DNA of 64,000 nt from Streptomyces sp. CA-210063 (GTDB lineage Bacteria > Actinomycetota > Actinomycetes > Streptomycetales > Streptomycetaceae). The stretch covers positions 10,602,001-10,666,000 of the forward strand of contig NZ_CP102512.1 of assembly GCF_024612015.1 (NCBI RefSeq). Direction: 5' to 3'. Shown one piece after another: positions 8,917-17,678 of this stretch (the first letter of the stretch is position 1; every line of letters begins with the position of its first letter). The notes under the pieces are model-generated. The model searched no databases, had not been told where the DNA came from, and saw nothing but the letters and a program-made list of their open reading frames with translations. The translations under genes and the position numbers were made by a program.

Positions 8917-10068
8917 ATGCAAACGAACGCACGCGGGCTGACGAGGCGACAGATCCTCCTCGGTGGTGCTGCAGCGGCCGCTGTCCCCGTGATGATCACG
9001 TCGTGTGGCAAAGCCTCTGGGCAGGCGCCGGGCGGAGCGGACTCTCTCGACGTCATCGTCATCGGGGCGGGAGTGTCCGGCCTGGCTGCCGCCCATGACC
9101 TGGTCGACCGTGGGAAGAAGGTCGTCGTGGTCGAGGCGCGGGACCGTATCGGCGGTCGCATGTGGACGGATCGGAGTGCGGCGAGTATCCCCGTGGAGCG
9201 CGGTGCGGAGCTCGTGCATGGTCCCGATGCCAGTACGTGGCCGCTGATCCGTGGTGAAGGGGTGGCGACCCACGAGATGAAGATCGCCGTCACCCGGCGC
9301 AGCCCGAGTGCCCCCTGGCGGAGGATCCCTCCGGAGCCCGCCGGGGACTTCCGGGTCATCGGCGGTTACCACCAGATCCTGCGCCCACTGTCCAAGGGCC
9401 TGGCCATCAAGCTGAACACAGTGGTCCAAAAGATCGAGTACGGAGGAGACGGGGTGACGGTGCGGGCGGATCGAGCCGGCACGGCCGTGACCTTCCAGGC
9501 ACGGGCAGCGGTGATCACGCTGCCGCTGGGGGTGCTCCGCAGTGGCAACGTGAAGTTCTCGCCCGAGCTGCCCGCGGCGAAGACCGAGGCACTGGACGCT
9601 GCGGAGTATCACCCCGCGTGCAAGGTCCTGATGGAGTTCGCGACCCCGGTGCTGCCGATGAACGCGGACTACGTCGAACGGCTTCCGGCCAATCCCAGCA
9701 CTCTCTGGAACGCCTCGGCATCGGTTCCCGGGTTTGCCGGGCAGGTCGTCGCCGGGTGGTCGGAAGGCGACCCGGCACGTGAACTGCTGGCCCTACCCGC
9801 GAAGGTTCGCCATCAGCGGGTGCTGGAGGCGGTGCGGATCGCGGCGGACAGGCCGGATCTGATGTACAGCAAGGTCATCGAGCACGACTGGGTCAACGAC
9901 CCGTTCGCCCAGGGTGCTTACCCGCTCGAGGTGCCCGAAGAGGAGGAGATCTACAGCCCTGTCAAGGACAAGCTGTTCTGGGCCGGCGTCGTGACACCCC
10001 AGATCGACCTGTCCTTGGACAGCGGCCGTCAGGCGGCAGCCGACGTACTCGAACGCCTTTCGGCCTGA
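8917..10068 (+). CDS. FAD-dependent amine oxidase-like protein, Tat-exported lipoprotein, 383 aa
   Basis: This is a flavin monoamine oxidase-fold enzyme. The N-terminus carries a twin-arginine motif (TRRQILLGG, Arg10-Arg11) and a lipobox ending at Cys30 (MITSC), so it should fold in the cytoplasm, be exported by Tat and be lipid-anchored outside. The FAD-binding motif is VIVIGAGVSGLAAA (GxGxxG at 50-55), followed by the ribose-binding acidic residue in VVVVEARDRIGGRMW. The C-terminal FAD motif is degenerate but present (LFWAGVV...DLSLDSGRQAA). ATG 8917 is chosen because GGAGAAG lies 3 bp upstream and the Tat signal starts directly after it; the frame opens upstream without homology. Members oxidise primary or polyamines to aldehydes, ammonia and peroxide. 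The substrate is not inferable. Confidence 0.88.
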   Translation: MQTNARGLTRRQILLGGAAAAAVPVMITSCGKASGQAPGGADSLDVIVIGAGVSGLAAAHDLVDRGKKVVVVEARDRIGGRMWTDRSAASIPVERGAELVHGPDASTWPLIRGEGVATHEMKIAVTRRSPSAPWRRIPPEPAGDFRVIGGYHQILRPLSKGLAIKLNTVVQKIEYGGDGVTVRADRAGTAVTFQARAAVITLPLGVLRSGNVKFSPELPAAKTEALDAAEYHPACKVLMEFATPVLPMNADYVERLPANPSTLWNASASVPGFAGQVVAGWSEGDPARELLALPAKVRHQRVLEAVRIAADRPDLMYSKVIEHDWVNDPFAQGAYPLEVPEEEEIYSPVKDKLFWAGVVTPQIDLSLDSGRQAAADVLERLSA

Positions 10069-10251
10069 CCTGGCACCGCGCCCCGGCGGCCGCGCGGCTT
10101 TCGACTCTCGTGCAATGGTCTCCTCCACGCCGGGCACGGCCAAGCTGCGCTTCTTCGACGGATACTTGGACCCGCTGTGCTCCCTCGGCCCGGTCGAGAT
10201 CGTCGCTGCCCGATACGTCGTCTTTGGCACGGGCGAGGTCATCGTTTCAGG

Positions 10252-10273
10252 GGCCCCGTCAGCGGACGGGGCC
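10252..10273. terminator. Bidirectional hairpin between converging genes
   Basis: A perfect 9-bp stem (GGCCCCGTC / GACGGGGCC) with a 4-nt loop straddles the stop codon of the monooxygenase gene and lies 183 bp after the oxidase stop. It fits a shared terminator for the two convergent genes. Confidence 0.65.
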
Positions 10274-11389
10274 GTCCTGCTTGTCCAAGGAGGCGGGGAA
10301 GCCGTAGGCGTTGGCGATCAGTTCGTACGAGCGCACGCGGACCTCGCCGCTGTGGGCATAGGTCGTGATCATGAGCTCGTCGGCGCCTGTGCGCTTGCAG
10401 AGGTCGTCGAGGCCGGCGACGACCTCGTCGGCGGTGCCGGTGATGGTGTTGGCGTTCCAGGAGTCGACGACCTCCCGCTCGGCCGGGCTGTAGTCGTGGG
10501 CTTCCGCCTGCTCCGGGCTGGGGAGCAGGCCCGGGCTGCCGCTGCGCAGGCCGAGCATCATCAGCCCAATCGGCCGGGCCTGACGCCGGGCCTGCTGCTC
10601 GGTGTCGGCGGCCAGCGCCGCGACGCCGATCAGGGCGTAGGGCCGGTCGAGGTGCGCGGACGGTTCGAAGGACGCGCGGTACAGCTCCAGGGCGGGGACG
10701 GTGCTCTGCGGTGCGAAGTGGTGGGCGAAGGCGAACGGCAGGCCGAGTATCCCGGCCAGCCGGGCGCTGAAGCCGGACGAGCCCAGCAGCCAGACGGGCG
10801 GTCGGTGCGGGGACTGCACGCCGCCGGGCGCGGTGCCCTGGACGGGCCCGGGGACGGCGTGGATGTTCTGGTAGGGGTGACCGTCGGGAAAGCCGTCGTC
10901 CAGGAAGCGGATGAGTTCCACCACCTGCTCGGGGAAGTCGTCGCCGGACGCCTGGCGTCCATCGGTGCTGCGCAGCGCGGCGGCGGTGGCACCGTCCGTG
11001 CCCGGGGCGCGTCCGAGGCCGAGGTCGATGCGGCCCGGGGCGAGAGCTTCCAGGGTGCCGAATTGTTCCGCGACGACGAGAGGAGCGTGGTTGGGGAGCA
11101 TCACGCCTCCGGAGCCGAGGCGGAGACGGTCGGTGTGGGCGGCCAGGTGGGCCAGAACCACGGCTGGAGACGAGGCCGCGACGCTCGGCAGTGAGTGGTG
11201 CTCGGCGACCCAGTAACGATGGAAACCGCGTGTGTCCGCCAGGCGGGCCAGCTCGACGCTGGTGCGCAGGGCATCGGCGGAGGGGTGGCCGACTCCCACA
11301 TTCACTGCGTCCAGGACTGAGAGCGGCACGGGCGCGGACCCCGACGCCGCGCCGTGGATTCCGTCGTCCAGGGCAGGGGCTTTGCTCAT
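10259..11389 (-). CDS. LLM class (luciferase-like) flavin-dependent oxidoreductase, MsnO8-type, 376 aa
   Basis: The sequence is a bacterial-luciferase-fold (beta/alpha)8 protein: an N-terminal PLSVLD strand, RYWVAEHHSLPSVAASSPAV near residue 55-75, LRLGSGGVMLPNHAPLVVAEQ and RIDLGLGRAPGTDG. The C-terminus has the GTADEVVAGL helix and ELMITTYAH strand typical of the YtlD/MsnO8 branch. Such proteins use FMNH2 or F420H2 to oxidise small organic substrates. The frame opens 24 codons upstream, but ATG 11389 is preferred because AGAGG lies about 10 bp before it and the family begins there. It converges on the amine oxidase gene. The physiological substrate is unknown. Confidence 0.85.
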   Translation of the reverse strand: MSKAPALDDGIHGAASGSAPVPLSVLDAVNVGVGHPSADALRTSVELARLADTRGFHRYWVAEHHSLPSVAASSPAVVLAHLAAHTDRLRLGSGGVMLPNHAPLVVAEQFGTLEALAPGRIDLGLGRAPGTDGATAAALRSTDGRQASGDDFPEQVVELIRFLDDGFPDGHPYQNIHAVPGPVQGTAPGGVQSPHRPPVWLLGSSGFSARLAGILGLPFAFAHHFAPQSTVPALELYRASFEPSAHLDRPYALIGVAALAADTEQQARRQARPIGLMMLGLRSGSPGLLPSPEQAEAHDYSPAEREVVDSWNANTITGTADEVVAGLDDLCKRTGADELMITTYAHSGEVRVRSYELIANAYGFPASLDKQDGPVR

Positions 11390-11570
11390 GATGGCGTACC
11401 TCTTCGATGGTGGTGATTGCGCAGGGGGAACGGAGACGAACCCGGATGAGCGGCATCTCATGCCACTCGCGGGCCTGCGGGCAGCCCATTCATGACGGGG
11501 CCGCCTCGGGAGGCTTACCGAGGCGGCCCCGGCCGTGCGGTGAATGCCGGGACCGCCCGACGGGGTTCGC

Positions 11571-11822
11571 CTACGGCGTGACCTTCTGCTCCTGCTCCCA
11601 GTCGTCCGGCGCTCCGCCGTGCCACGGCAGCACCTTGCCGAACTGGATCAACTCCCCGTACTGGGCGGGGTCCACGGTGTCGGCGAGGACCAAGTCGAGG
11701 ATGGGCCCGGCGGCCTCGACCGGTGTCTGCGCCTGGCTGTGGTCGTCGTACCAGTGGTGGACCCACCCGGTGTCCACCATGCCGGGACACACGGCGGCGA
11801 CCAGGGCGCCGTCCGTAGATCG
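11571..11822 (-). pseudogene. C-terminal remnant of an SDR family oxidoreductase
   Basis: The last 80 or so residues of a short-chain dehydrogenase are recognisable on the minus strand (VAAVCPGMVDTGW, then PVEAAGPILDLVLADTV and GELIQFGKVLPW). The PG-x-V-x-T loop after the active site is present. The Rossmann GxxxGxG motif and the YxxxK catalytic pair are absent. The homology stops near 11822, where an unrelated plus-strand TetR remnant begins, so both genes lost their N-terminal halves in one deletion. Upstream in-frame codons are antisense to the TetR remnant. Confidence 0.75.
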
Positions 11823-11839
11823 CGCTCCCGCCGCTCGGC

Positions 11840-12201
11840 GGACCGGCCGACCCCCCGAAGAGACCTTCCCCGAGGCGGCACGTGCCGCGCTGCTGGAGTG
11901 CGCCGCGCTCATGGACGACACCTCCCGCCGCCGCCTGATCCGCGTCATGCTGGCGGAGCCCGCCCTCACGGCACGCTGGCTGGCCGCCGGCCGCCAGGGC
12001 CAGGACCGGCTCGTCCCGGTCATCGCCTCTCGCGTCGCCGCCGACGAATCCGCCCTGCAGCCCCGGCTCCTGGCCGGCCTGCTCGTCAACGCCTCCACGA
12101 CCGCAGTGGAGTACTGGGCGGAACACGAGGACGCGGGTGCCCTCGACGCGGTCACCGCCCAAGCATTCGAAGCCGCCGTCCGTGCTTTGGGCGCCGCATG
12201 A
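11840..12201 (+). pseudogene. C-terminal remnant of a TetR family regulator
   Basis: From about 11846 the plus strand encodes a helical ligand-binding domain of a TetR regulator (PEEARFPEAA-like start, ECAALMDDTSRRRLIRVML, then AVEYWAEHEDAG near the end) with good codon bias. The N-terminal helix-turn-helix is missing and no start or Shine-Dalgarno belongs to it. In intact relatives such a regulator would face an SDR gene divergently. Here both have been fused tail to tail, so this is a remnant. Confidence 0.7.
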
Positions 12202-12539
12202 CCTCGCGGCGGCCGCAGCGCTTCTCCGGGGCGTGACGAGGAGCTCGCTCGCAGCCGATGGAGCACGATCCTGAGGATGTGATGCCTGACCCGCGACGAG
12301 GCGTACAACGTGCCGTGCCGAGCCCGGCGCGACTGGCGCGGGCTCGGCACGGAAGGGCCGCCGGTCTCCTGTGATCGTCCGTTCCCGGGCCGCCGACGCG
12401 ACAAGTGACCGGTCCAGGAGGTCGGGTGAACGCGGCCGGGGCGGGTTAGGCGTTGAGGGCGTCGATGAGCGCCTTGGTGACGTCCTCGGTCAAGGCGGTG
12501 CCGCTCTCAGACCGCGCCGACGACCTTCGGACGCCGGGG
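12202..12539. other. Gap with a possible minus-strand gene tail
   Basis: No complete gene is seen. On the minus strand a short tail (GTALTEDVTKALIDALNA, stop at 12448) has a protein-like amphipathic character and may be the C-terminal end of a lost gene just upstream of 12540. The parent family is not recognised. Confidence 0.3.
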
Positions 12540-13745
12540 TCACCGTACGTGGCGGGCGAGCGATGTCGCCTTGCTCATCAGCCATTCCAGCGGACCACGC
12601 GCGAAGAGACGGGACCAGACGGCGGCGAAGACGGTCACCGACACGATGAAGCCGAGCAGCACGTGCAGGGGTGCGCCGGGCAGTTCCTCGATACCCAGAA
12701 GCCGGATGCCGACAATGTGGAAGACGTACGCCGTCAGCGACATCGAGCCGACCGCGAGGACGGGCCCGGCCAGGCGGCGCAGGCGGGGGAAGGCGTCCAT
12801 CGCGGCGAGACACGCGGCCAGAACCGCGATCGCGACACCCGTGTTGGCCACGATCGACAGCGTCGTCTCGCTGTGCGGGGAAGCGGCCAGCAACCAGGCG
12901 CCCGTGTCGCCCGAGGGGAAGCCCGCGGTGTCGGACCACCAGGCAGAACCGGCCGCCGCGCCCGGGGACCATCCGGAGCTGCCGATGGCGTCGACGGCGC
13001 CCGGCACGAGGTGCAGGGCCAGCCAGGAACCGCCGTAGCCGAGGACGGCGAGGGTGACGCCCGCCAGGGCGAGGCGTATGCGGACGGCCGCAGCTCCCAG
13101 GTCGAGGCGGGCGACGGCCATGCCGGCCAGGACGAACGGGATCCACGTCAGTGCCGGGTAACTGCCGGTGAACAGCAGCGAGACGAGTCCGTCGGGGGCG
13201 CCCGGTGCGGCGGGCTCGGCGTCTGCGAGCAGCGGCCGCAGCGCGTACAGCACCTGCGGGCACACCACGGCCGTACCCGCCGCGATCGTCGCGAGGGCCC
13301 CCGCACCGAGCCGGTACAGCGGCAGGACGAGCAGGAAGTACAGGCCGTAGAAGGCCAGGATCACCTCGACCGGGGTGCCGGTCGCGGTCAGGGCGGTGCC
13401 CAGGGCCAGCAGGATCACGGCCCGGATGATCACTTTGGCGACGGCCTGGCGGCCGGACCGGCCGGTCTTCGGCGCGCGGCGCCCGGTGATGAGGACGACC
13501 GCGAACCCGGCCAGGAGGGCGAACAGGGCAGAGGACCTGCCGTGCGCCAACTCCATCAGGAAGCCGGTCACTCCACCCTGCTCCGGGGCGGGGCCCACGT
13601 GGGCCGCGAACATGCCGAAGACGGCCAGACCTCGGGCCAGGTCCACCCCGACCAGCCGGCCCACCGGCGTCTTCGTGCCCTTTGGGGCGCCGGCCGCCCG
13701 AACGTGGTCGGTCGAGGCGGCCTCGATAACAGTGTGTGATGTCAT
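12540..13745 (-). CDS. DUF418/YeiB-like multi-pass membrane protein, 401 aa
   Basis: The protein has roughly ten hydrophobic segments. After a short cytoplasmic N-terminus comes the family signature LVGVDLARGLAVFGMFAAH (residues 32-50), followed by SSALFALLAGFAVVLITGRR. The C-terminal half holds PVLAVGSMSLTAYVFHIVG, also characteristic of the DUF418/YeiB-DUF1624 superfamily of acyltransferase-3-like membrane proteins. The role in the cell is not established, though relatives are linked to envelope modification or small-molecule transport. The ATG at 13745 follows GGAGG at very short spacing, so initiation may be weak. It is divergent from the two-component regulator gene. Confidence 0.85.
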   Translation of the reverse strand: MTSHTVIEAASTDHVRAAGAPKGTKTPVGRLVGVDLARGLAVFGMFAAHVGPAPEQGGVTGFLMELAHGRSSALFALLAGFAVVLITGRRAPKTGRSGRQAVAKVIIRAVILLALGTALTATGTPVEVILAFYGLYFLLVLPLYRLGAGALATIAAGTAVVCPQVLYALRPLLADAEPAAPGAPDGLVSLLFTGSYPALTWIPFVLAGMAVARLDLGAAAVRIRLALAGVTLAVLGYGGSWLALHLVPGAVDAIGSSGWSPGAAAGSAWWSDTAGFPSGDTGAWLLAASPHSETTLSIVANTGVAIAVLAACLAAMDAFPRLRRLAGPVLAVGSMSLTAYVFHIVGIRLLGIEELPGAPLHVLLGFIVSVTVFAAVWSRLFARGPLEWLMSKATSLARHVR

Positions 13746-13925
13746 GCCTCCAGGCTGGAAGCGCGCTCGTCAGCCGGGTATCCGGCACCCGTCCGCCCTG
13801 CCCCCGCCGACTGGCCGGAGCCGACCCCCCGACCGTCTGGAGCCGAGCCGGGCGAAAGGATGTGCGGGCATGGCGGGCTCTAGGGTCGGTACGGCAGCGA
13901 TGGACGCGGCGAAGGCGGAGTACAG

Positions 13926-14603
13926 GTGATCCGGGTAGTGGTGGTGGACGACGAGGCGCTGGTCCGGTCCGGCTTCCGCCTCATCCTCAACGCGGCCGAC
14001 GACATCGAGGTGGTCGCGACCGCCACTGGTGCCCAGGCGCTCGCGGCGGTTCGTGAGCACCGGCCGGACGTCGCCCTGCTCGACATCCGGATGCCGGACG
14101 TGGACGGGCTGACCGTCCTGCGGGAGCTGTGCGCGCTGCCGTCCCCGCCCACCGTGGCGATGCTGACGACCTTCGACACGGACGAATACGTCCTGACCGC
14201 GCTGCACTCCGGGGTGGCCGGCTTCCTGCTGAAGGACACCGAGCCCGATCAACTGGCTCAATCGGTACGCACGTTGGCTGCGGGGGGCGTCGTGCTGTCG
14301 CCGAAGGCGTCCCGGAGGCTGCTGCGCTCTCACCCCGGTACGGGGCCCGCTGCCGTCGACGAGGACGTGGCCCGCGTCGAGCGGCTGACCGACCGGGAGC
14401 GGGACGTGCTCGTGCTGCTCGCCGAAGGCCTGTCGAACGCCGACATCGGGGTGCGCCTGCACCTGAGCACCGGCACGGTCAAGGATCACGTCAGCGCGAT
14501 TCTCACCAAGCTGCGCGTGGCCGGCCGCGTGCAGGCCGCGCTGCTCGCCCAGCGGGCGGGGCTGTTGGACAGCGACCCCGACTTCGGTGCGGCCGGGCGG
14601 TGA
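13926..14603 (+). CDS. NarL/LuxR-family response regulator, 225 aa
   Basis: A receiver domain (VVVDDEALVRSGF; phospho-acceptor Asp53 in LLDIRMPDVDG; conserved Lys in GFLLKDTEPD) is followed by a LuxR-type helix-turn-helix (LTDRERDVLVLLAEGLSNADI). The start is GTG at 13926 after GGCGGAG. The stop overlaps the GTG of the kinase gene by four bases (GTGA), so the two are translationally coupled. The regulator is probably phosphorylated by that kinase and may control the divergent DUF418 gene. Confidence 0.93.
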   Translation: MIRVVVVDDEALVRSGFRLILNAADDIEVVATATGAQALAAVREHRPDVALLDIRMPDVDGLTVLRELCALPSPPTVAMLTTFDTDEYVLTALHSGVAGFLLKDTEPDQLAQSVRTLAAGGVVLSPKASRRLLRSHPGTGPAAVDEDVARVERLTDRERDVLVLLAEGLSNADIGVRLHLSTGTVKDHVSAILTKLRVAGRVQAALLAQRAGLLDSDPDFGAAGR

Positions 14604-15733
14604 CCACGATGACCGGGACGACCGCGTGGAAGCGCCGGTGGGAACGCGTGCCGACGCCCTTGATCGACGCCGGGCTCGTCGCGCTCGCCGCGATGGATGT
14701 GTGGCTCAACCTGTGGGACGACAAACCGCTCGCTCTGTTCGTGGCGGCCGTCGCCTGCGTCGCCCTCGCCTTGCGGCGGCGCTTTCCACTGGCCGTCTTC
14801 CTGCTGACCCTGCCCGCCAGTCTGCTGCAGGACGTCGTGGTCGCCCCGATCGCGGCGCTGTTCACCCTGGCCGAGCGCTCCCGCGACCGGCGTCTGCTCG
14901 CCGTGTGCGTCGCGCTGTCCGCGATCGCCAGGGCCGCCCCGTCACCGATCGAGTACGACGCACAGGACCACACCTGGACGCTCGTCCAGCTGGTGTACGC
15001 ACTGGCGTCGGCTGCCGCTCCCGTCCTGCTCGGGCAACTCCTGCAGGCGCGGCGGGACCTGTCGCGGCGGCTGGTGGAGATCGAGGAGGCGAAGGAGCAC
15101 GAGCGGGCACTGCACGCGCAGGCCGTACTCGCGCGCGAACGCGCCCAACTGGCCCGCGAGATGCACGATGTCGTCTCCCACCAGGTCAGCCTGATCGCCG
15201 TGCAGGCCGGTGCCCTGCAGGTCGCCGCCAAGGACACGGACAGCCGGGAGGCCGCGCGCACCATTCGCTCCCTCAGCGCCGACACCCTCGACGAACTGCG
15301 CACCATGGTCATGCTGCTGCGTGCCTCCGGCGGTGCCGCCACCGAGCTGACCCCACAACCCACACTGGCCGATCTACGAAGGCTCGTCGAGAGCAGCGGT
15401 ATCGAGGTGCAGCTGACAGGTCAACTGCCCGACGCTGCGGGCACACCGGCGCAGCGGACGCTCTACCGCACGGTGCAGGAGTCCCTGACGAACGTCCGCA
15501 AACACGCGCCCGGAGCGAAAGCCGAAGTCGCGCTGTGGCATGACGGCGACCAGGTCGGCGTGACGGTCACCAACGGCCCGCCGACCCAGCCCTCGCTGCC
15601 TCTCCCGGGCGGGCGCCAGGGCCTGGTGGGCCTGAAGGAACGCGCCGACCTGCTGGGCGGCACCTTCGAAGCCGGGCCGACCGGCGACGGCGGCTACCGG
15701 GTACGGATGCGGATCCCGGCCCGCACGGACTGA
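14600..15733 (+). CDS. NarL-type sensor histidine kinase, 377 aa
   Basis: The N-terminal 150 residues form four or five membrane segments with hardly any extracellular loop, suggesting an intramembrane- or envelope-sensing kinase. The HisKA_3 dimerisation box holds the phospho-acceptor His189 (REMHDVVSHQVSLIA). The HATPase domain shows the N-box (ESLTNVRKHA) and G-box (GGRQGLVGLKERADLLGG). The GTG at 14600 overlaps the regulator stop. Together they are a standard Streptomyces two-component pair; the stimulus is unknown. Confidence 0.93.
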   Translation: MTTMTGTTAWKRRWERVPTPLIDAGLVALAAMDVWLNLWDDKPLALFVAAVACVALALRRRFPLAVFLLTLPASLLQDVVVAPIAALFTLAERSRDRRLLAVCVALSAIARAAPSPIEYDAQDHTWTLVQLVYALASAAAPVLLGQLLQARRDLSRRLVEIEEAKEHERALHAQAVLARERAQLAREMHDVVSHQVSLIAVQAGALQVAAKDTDSREAARTIRSLSADTLDELRTMVMLLRASGGAATELTPQPTLADLRRLVESSGIEVQLTGQLPDAAGTPAQRTLYRTVQESLTNVRKHAPGAKAEVALWHDGDQVGVTVTNGPPTQPSLPLPGGRQGLVGLKERADLLGGTFEAGPTGDGGYRVRMRIPARTD

Positions 15734-15751
15734 GAAGCGGCGCCACGGCAT

Positions 15752-15880
15752 CAGCGTTCAGGTGTTGACCGACCCGTTCGGGCAGCTGCTGTGCGCCTCA
15801 CCCGCGCTGCCCGGCGCGACGCACGATCTGACGGCGGCACGCGTGTGCGACCATCGACGGGCTTGTCGAGGCGGACCTCA
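15752..15880 (+). pseudogene. IS5-type transposase scrap with frameshift
   Basis: A short stretch encodes ISVQVLTDPFGQLL and ALPGATHDLTAAR, the DDE-region segment found in Streptomyces IS5/IS1647-like transposases. A frameshift just after ATHDLTAAR moves the homology to the next frame (ATIDGLVEAD). No start, ends or remaining domains are present. Confidence 0.65.
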
Positions 15881-15970
15881 CGTGCTGCGAAGCGGCGCAG
15901 TTCCCATGCCCGACGCGATTGTTGCGAGTGGAAGTATTTCGCGTGCAAGAGGCTGGTTCATACTGGGGGC

Positions 15971-16450
15971 ATGTCTGACCAGGATGAATTGGCTCCGCGG
16001 GAGCGAGAGGCGTGGCTCGCCCTCTCGGGGATGCTGTCAGCGGTTCCCGCTGCGCTGGAGCGTCACCTGCAACGTGACGCCGGACTGAGTCTGGTGGAGT
16101 TCCAGACGCTGTCCATGCTCGCGAACACCGCAGGTCATCGGGTGCGGATGAGTGATCTGGCGGCGGCGGCCAGTTCGTCGCCGTCACGCATCTCACGTGT
16201 GGTGACAGGACTGGTATCGGACGGTCTCGTCATCCGCTCAGCCGATCCGGCGGACCGGCGGGTGGTGTATGCGGCCCTCACTCCAGAGGGCAGCGCCAGG
16301 TTCCGAGCGGCTTCGCCCGGCCATGCACGGCTGATGAAGGCGGCATTGTTCGACCGTCTCAGCAGCAGCGAGTTGGAGAAGCTGGTGAAGACCGTTTCGG
16401 GAATCACGGACGCCTTCGACGAGTCCGGCCGGGGGGCTCCGTCCTCCTGA
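15971..16450 (+). CDS. MarR family transcriptional regulator, 159 aa
   Basis: This is a winged-helix MarR protein: VEFQTLSMLANTAGHRVRMSDLA leads into the recognition helix (SSSPSRISRVVTGL) and the wing (ADPADRRVVYAALTPEG). Length and layout are normal. The frame opens earlier, but ATG 15971 after TGGGGGC starts the conserved N-terminus. It sits between the transposase scrap and a convergent lipoprotein gene, so its target is not evident from context and may be itself. Confidence 0.88.
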   Translation: MSDQDELAPREREAWLALSGMLSAVPAALERHLQRDAGLSLVEFQTLSMLANTAGHRVRMSDLAAAASSSPSRISRVVTGLVSDGLVIRSADPADRRVVYAALTPEGSARFRAASPGHARLMKAALFDRLSSSELEKLVKTVSGITDAFDESGRGAPSS

Positions 16451-16511
16451 TGCGCTCGACAGCGCGAAGCGGGCAGCCGGTTTCCTGGCCGCCCACCCGC
16501 CCGTCAGTCGG

Positions 16512-17678
16512 TCACTTGCCCTTCAGGCCGTCGTAGGTGAAGCGGACGATCCTGTCGTTGGCGACGGAGCTCACATAGAGGGCGTCGCCGGCGGGAACTG
16601 CCACGGTGGCGCCACGCAGGACGTTCAGGCCGTCCACGGGGATATCTGTGACCTTCAGGCTGTCAGGGTCGACTGCCTGGACGCGTACCGGGTGGTCGCA
16701 CTTGGTCAGGCCGGACTCGGGGCATTCGCGGGTCTCGGCCAGAGTCGCGACGCCTACCATGACCAGTTCGCCGTCAGGGCCCATGCTCACATTGTCGGGA
16801 ACGATGTCCAGATTGGCCTCGCCGGTCATTTTCTCGGCCTCGAGGTCGTAGCGGGCCATCTTGAAACCGGTGTACTCCGCGAAGTGCATGGTGCGGCCAT
16901 CGGCGGAGACCTGGACGCCGTTAGGGCCAGGCTTCATCGTGCCGGGAAGGGTGCGGACGCCGCCCGTGGGTGACCAGCGGTAGACGGGCCCCGTGTTCTT
17001 TCCACTGAAGATGGAGTCGAAGCCCTCTGGCTGCATGTCCTTCGCCGACGCCATGACCGTCACCACGAAACCGCCGTCCGGCAGGCCCGCCACGTCGTTG
17101 ATGTAGGACTCGGGGGGTGTCTTCACGCAGCCGCGCCACATGAGTTTGGGACGCGAAGTGGACCGGTCAAGCTGGAAAAGCTCGACCGACTCACGCTTGG
17201 AGTGATTGACCACCAGGACGCGAACGGTGCCGTCCTTCAACTTCTGCACGTTCAGGCCGTGGAAACTGAACTCGCCTTCGGGAGGCGTACATCCGGCGTC
17301 CCCCCAGCCCTTCAGGGGCTTCTCCTGCACGGCAAGCTTGGTGACCGCCTTGGTGTCCGTGTCCAGCAGGGCGAGGGAGCTGGGGCCCTTGTAGACGGGC
17401 CCGTTACCCAGGGACACCACCATCTGGTTCTCGCTGCCGGGCAGCAGCTGGAAATCCTCGGGAGACTGCAGGTTGCAGACCGGCGTGATCCGACCGTCCC
17501 GCGAGGGCTTGCAGTTCGTATCAGCGGACGCGGATGCGGTAGCGGATGGTGTGCGGGCCTCATCGGTCTTGTCGGCCTGCGCATCCTGGTCACCGGATCC
17601 GCAAGCCGACAGCACCAGGCAGGCCAGCAGTCCTCCCGCCGTCGCCCTGGCCCCGAGCTTTCGCGGCTTCGATCCCAT
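16512..17678 (-). CDS. Secreted beta-propeller lipoprotein, SMP-30/gluconolactonase-like, 388 aa
   Basis: The N-terminus is a lipoprotein signal peptide with lipobox LVLSAC. A Ser/Thr/Ala-rich linker (TPSATASASADT) leads into a repeat-rich beta region with PNGVQVSADGRTMHFAEY and PDNVSMGPDGELVMVGVA, the pattern of six-bladed SMP-30/paraoxonase-like propellers. Several cysteines probably make disulfides. Two starts are possible. ATG 17678 is chosen because TGAGGAG sits 5-6 bp upstream, whereas the GTG at 17684 would overlap that site. The enzymatic activity, possibly lactonase or esterase, is inferred only from fold. Confidence 0.8.
   Translation of the reverse strand: MGSKPRKLGARATAGGLLACLVLSACGSGDQDAQADKTDEARTPSATASASADTNCKPSRDGRITPVCNLQSPEDFQLLPGSENQMVVSLGNGPVYKGPSSLALLDTDTKAVTKLAVQEKPLKGWGDAGCTPPEGEFSFHGLNVQKLKDGTVRVLVVNHSKRESVELFQLDRSTSRPKLMWRGCVKTPPESYINDVAGLPDGGFVVTVMASAKDMQPEGFDSIFSGKNTGPVYRWSPTGGVRTLPGTMKPGPNGVQVSADGRTMHFAEYTGFKMARYDLEAEKMTGEANLDIVPDNVSMGPDGELVMVGVATLAETRECPESGLTKCDHPVRVQAVDPDSLKVTDIPVDGLNVLRGATVAVPAGDALYVSSVANDRIVRFTYDGLKGK

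Noticed and set aside
10115..11194. 359-codon plus-strand frame
   Set aside because: Antisense to the luciferase-like monooxygenase; no domain seen.
12453..13739. 428-codon plus-strand frame
   Set aside because: Antisense to the DUF418 gene, whose membrane segments and family motifs are clear.
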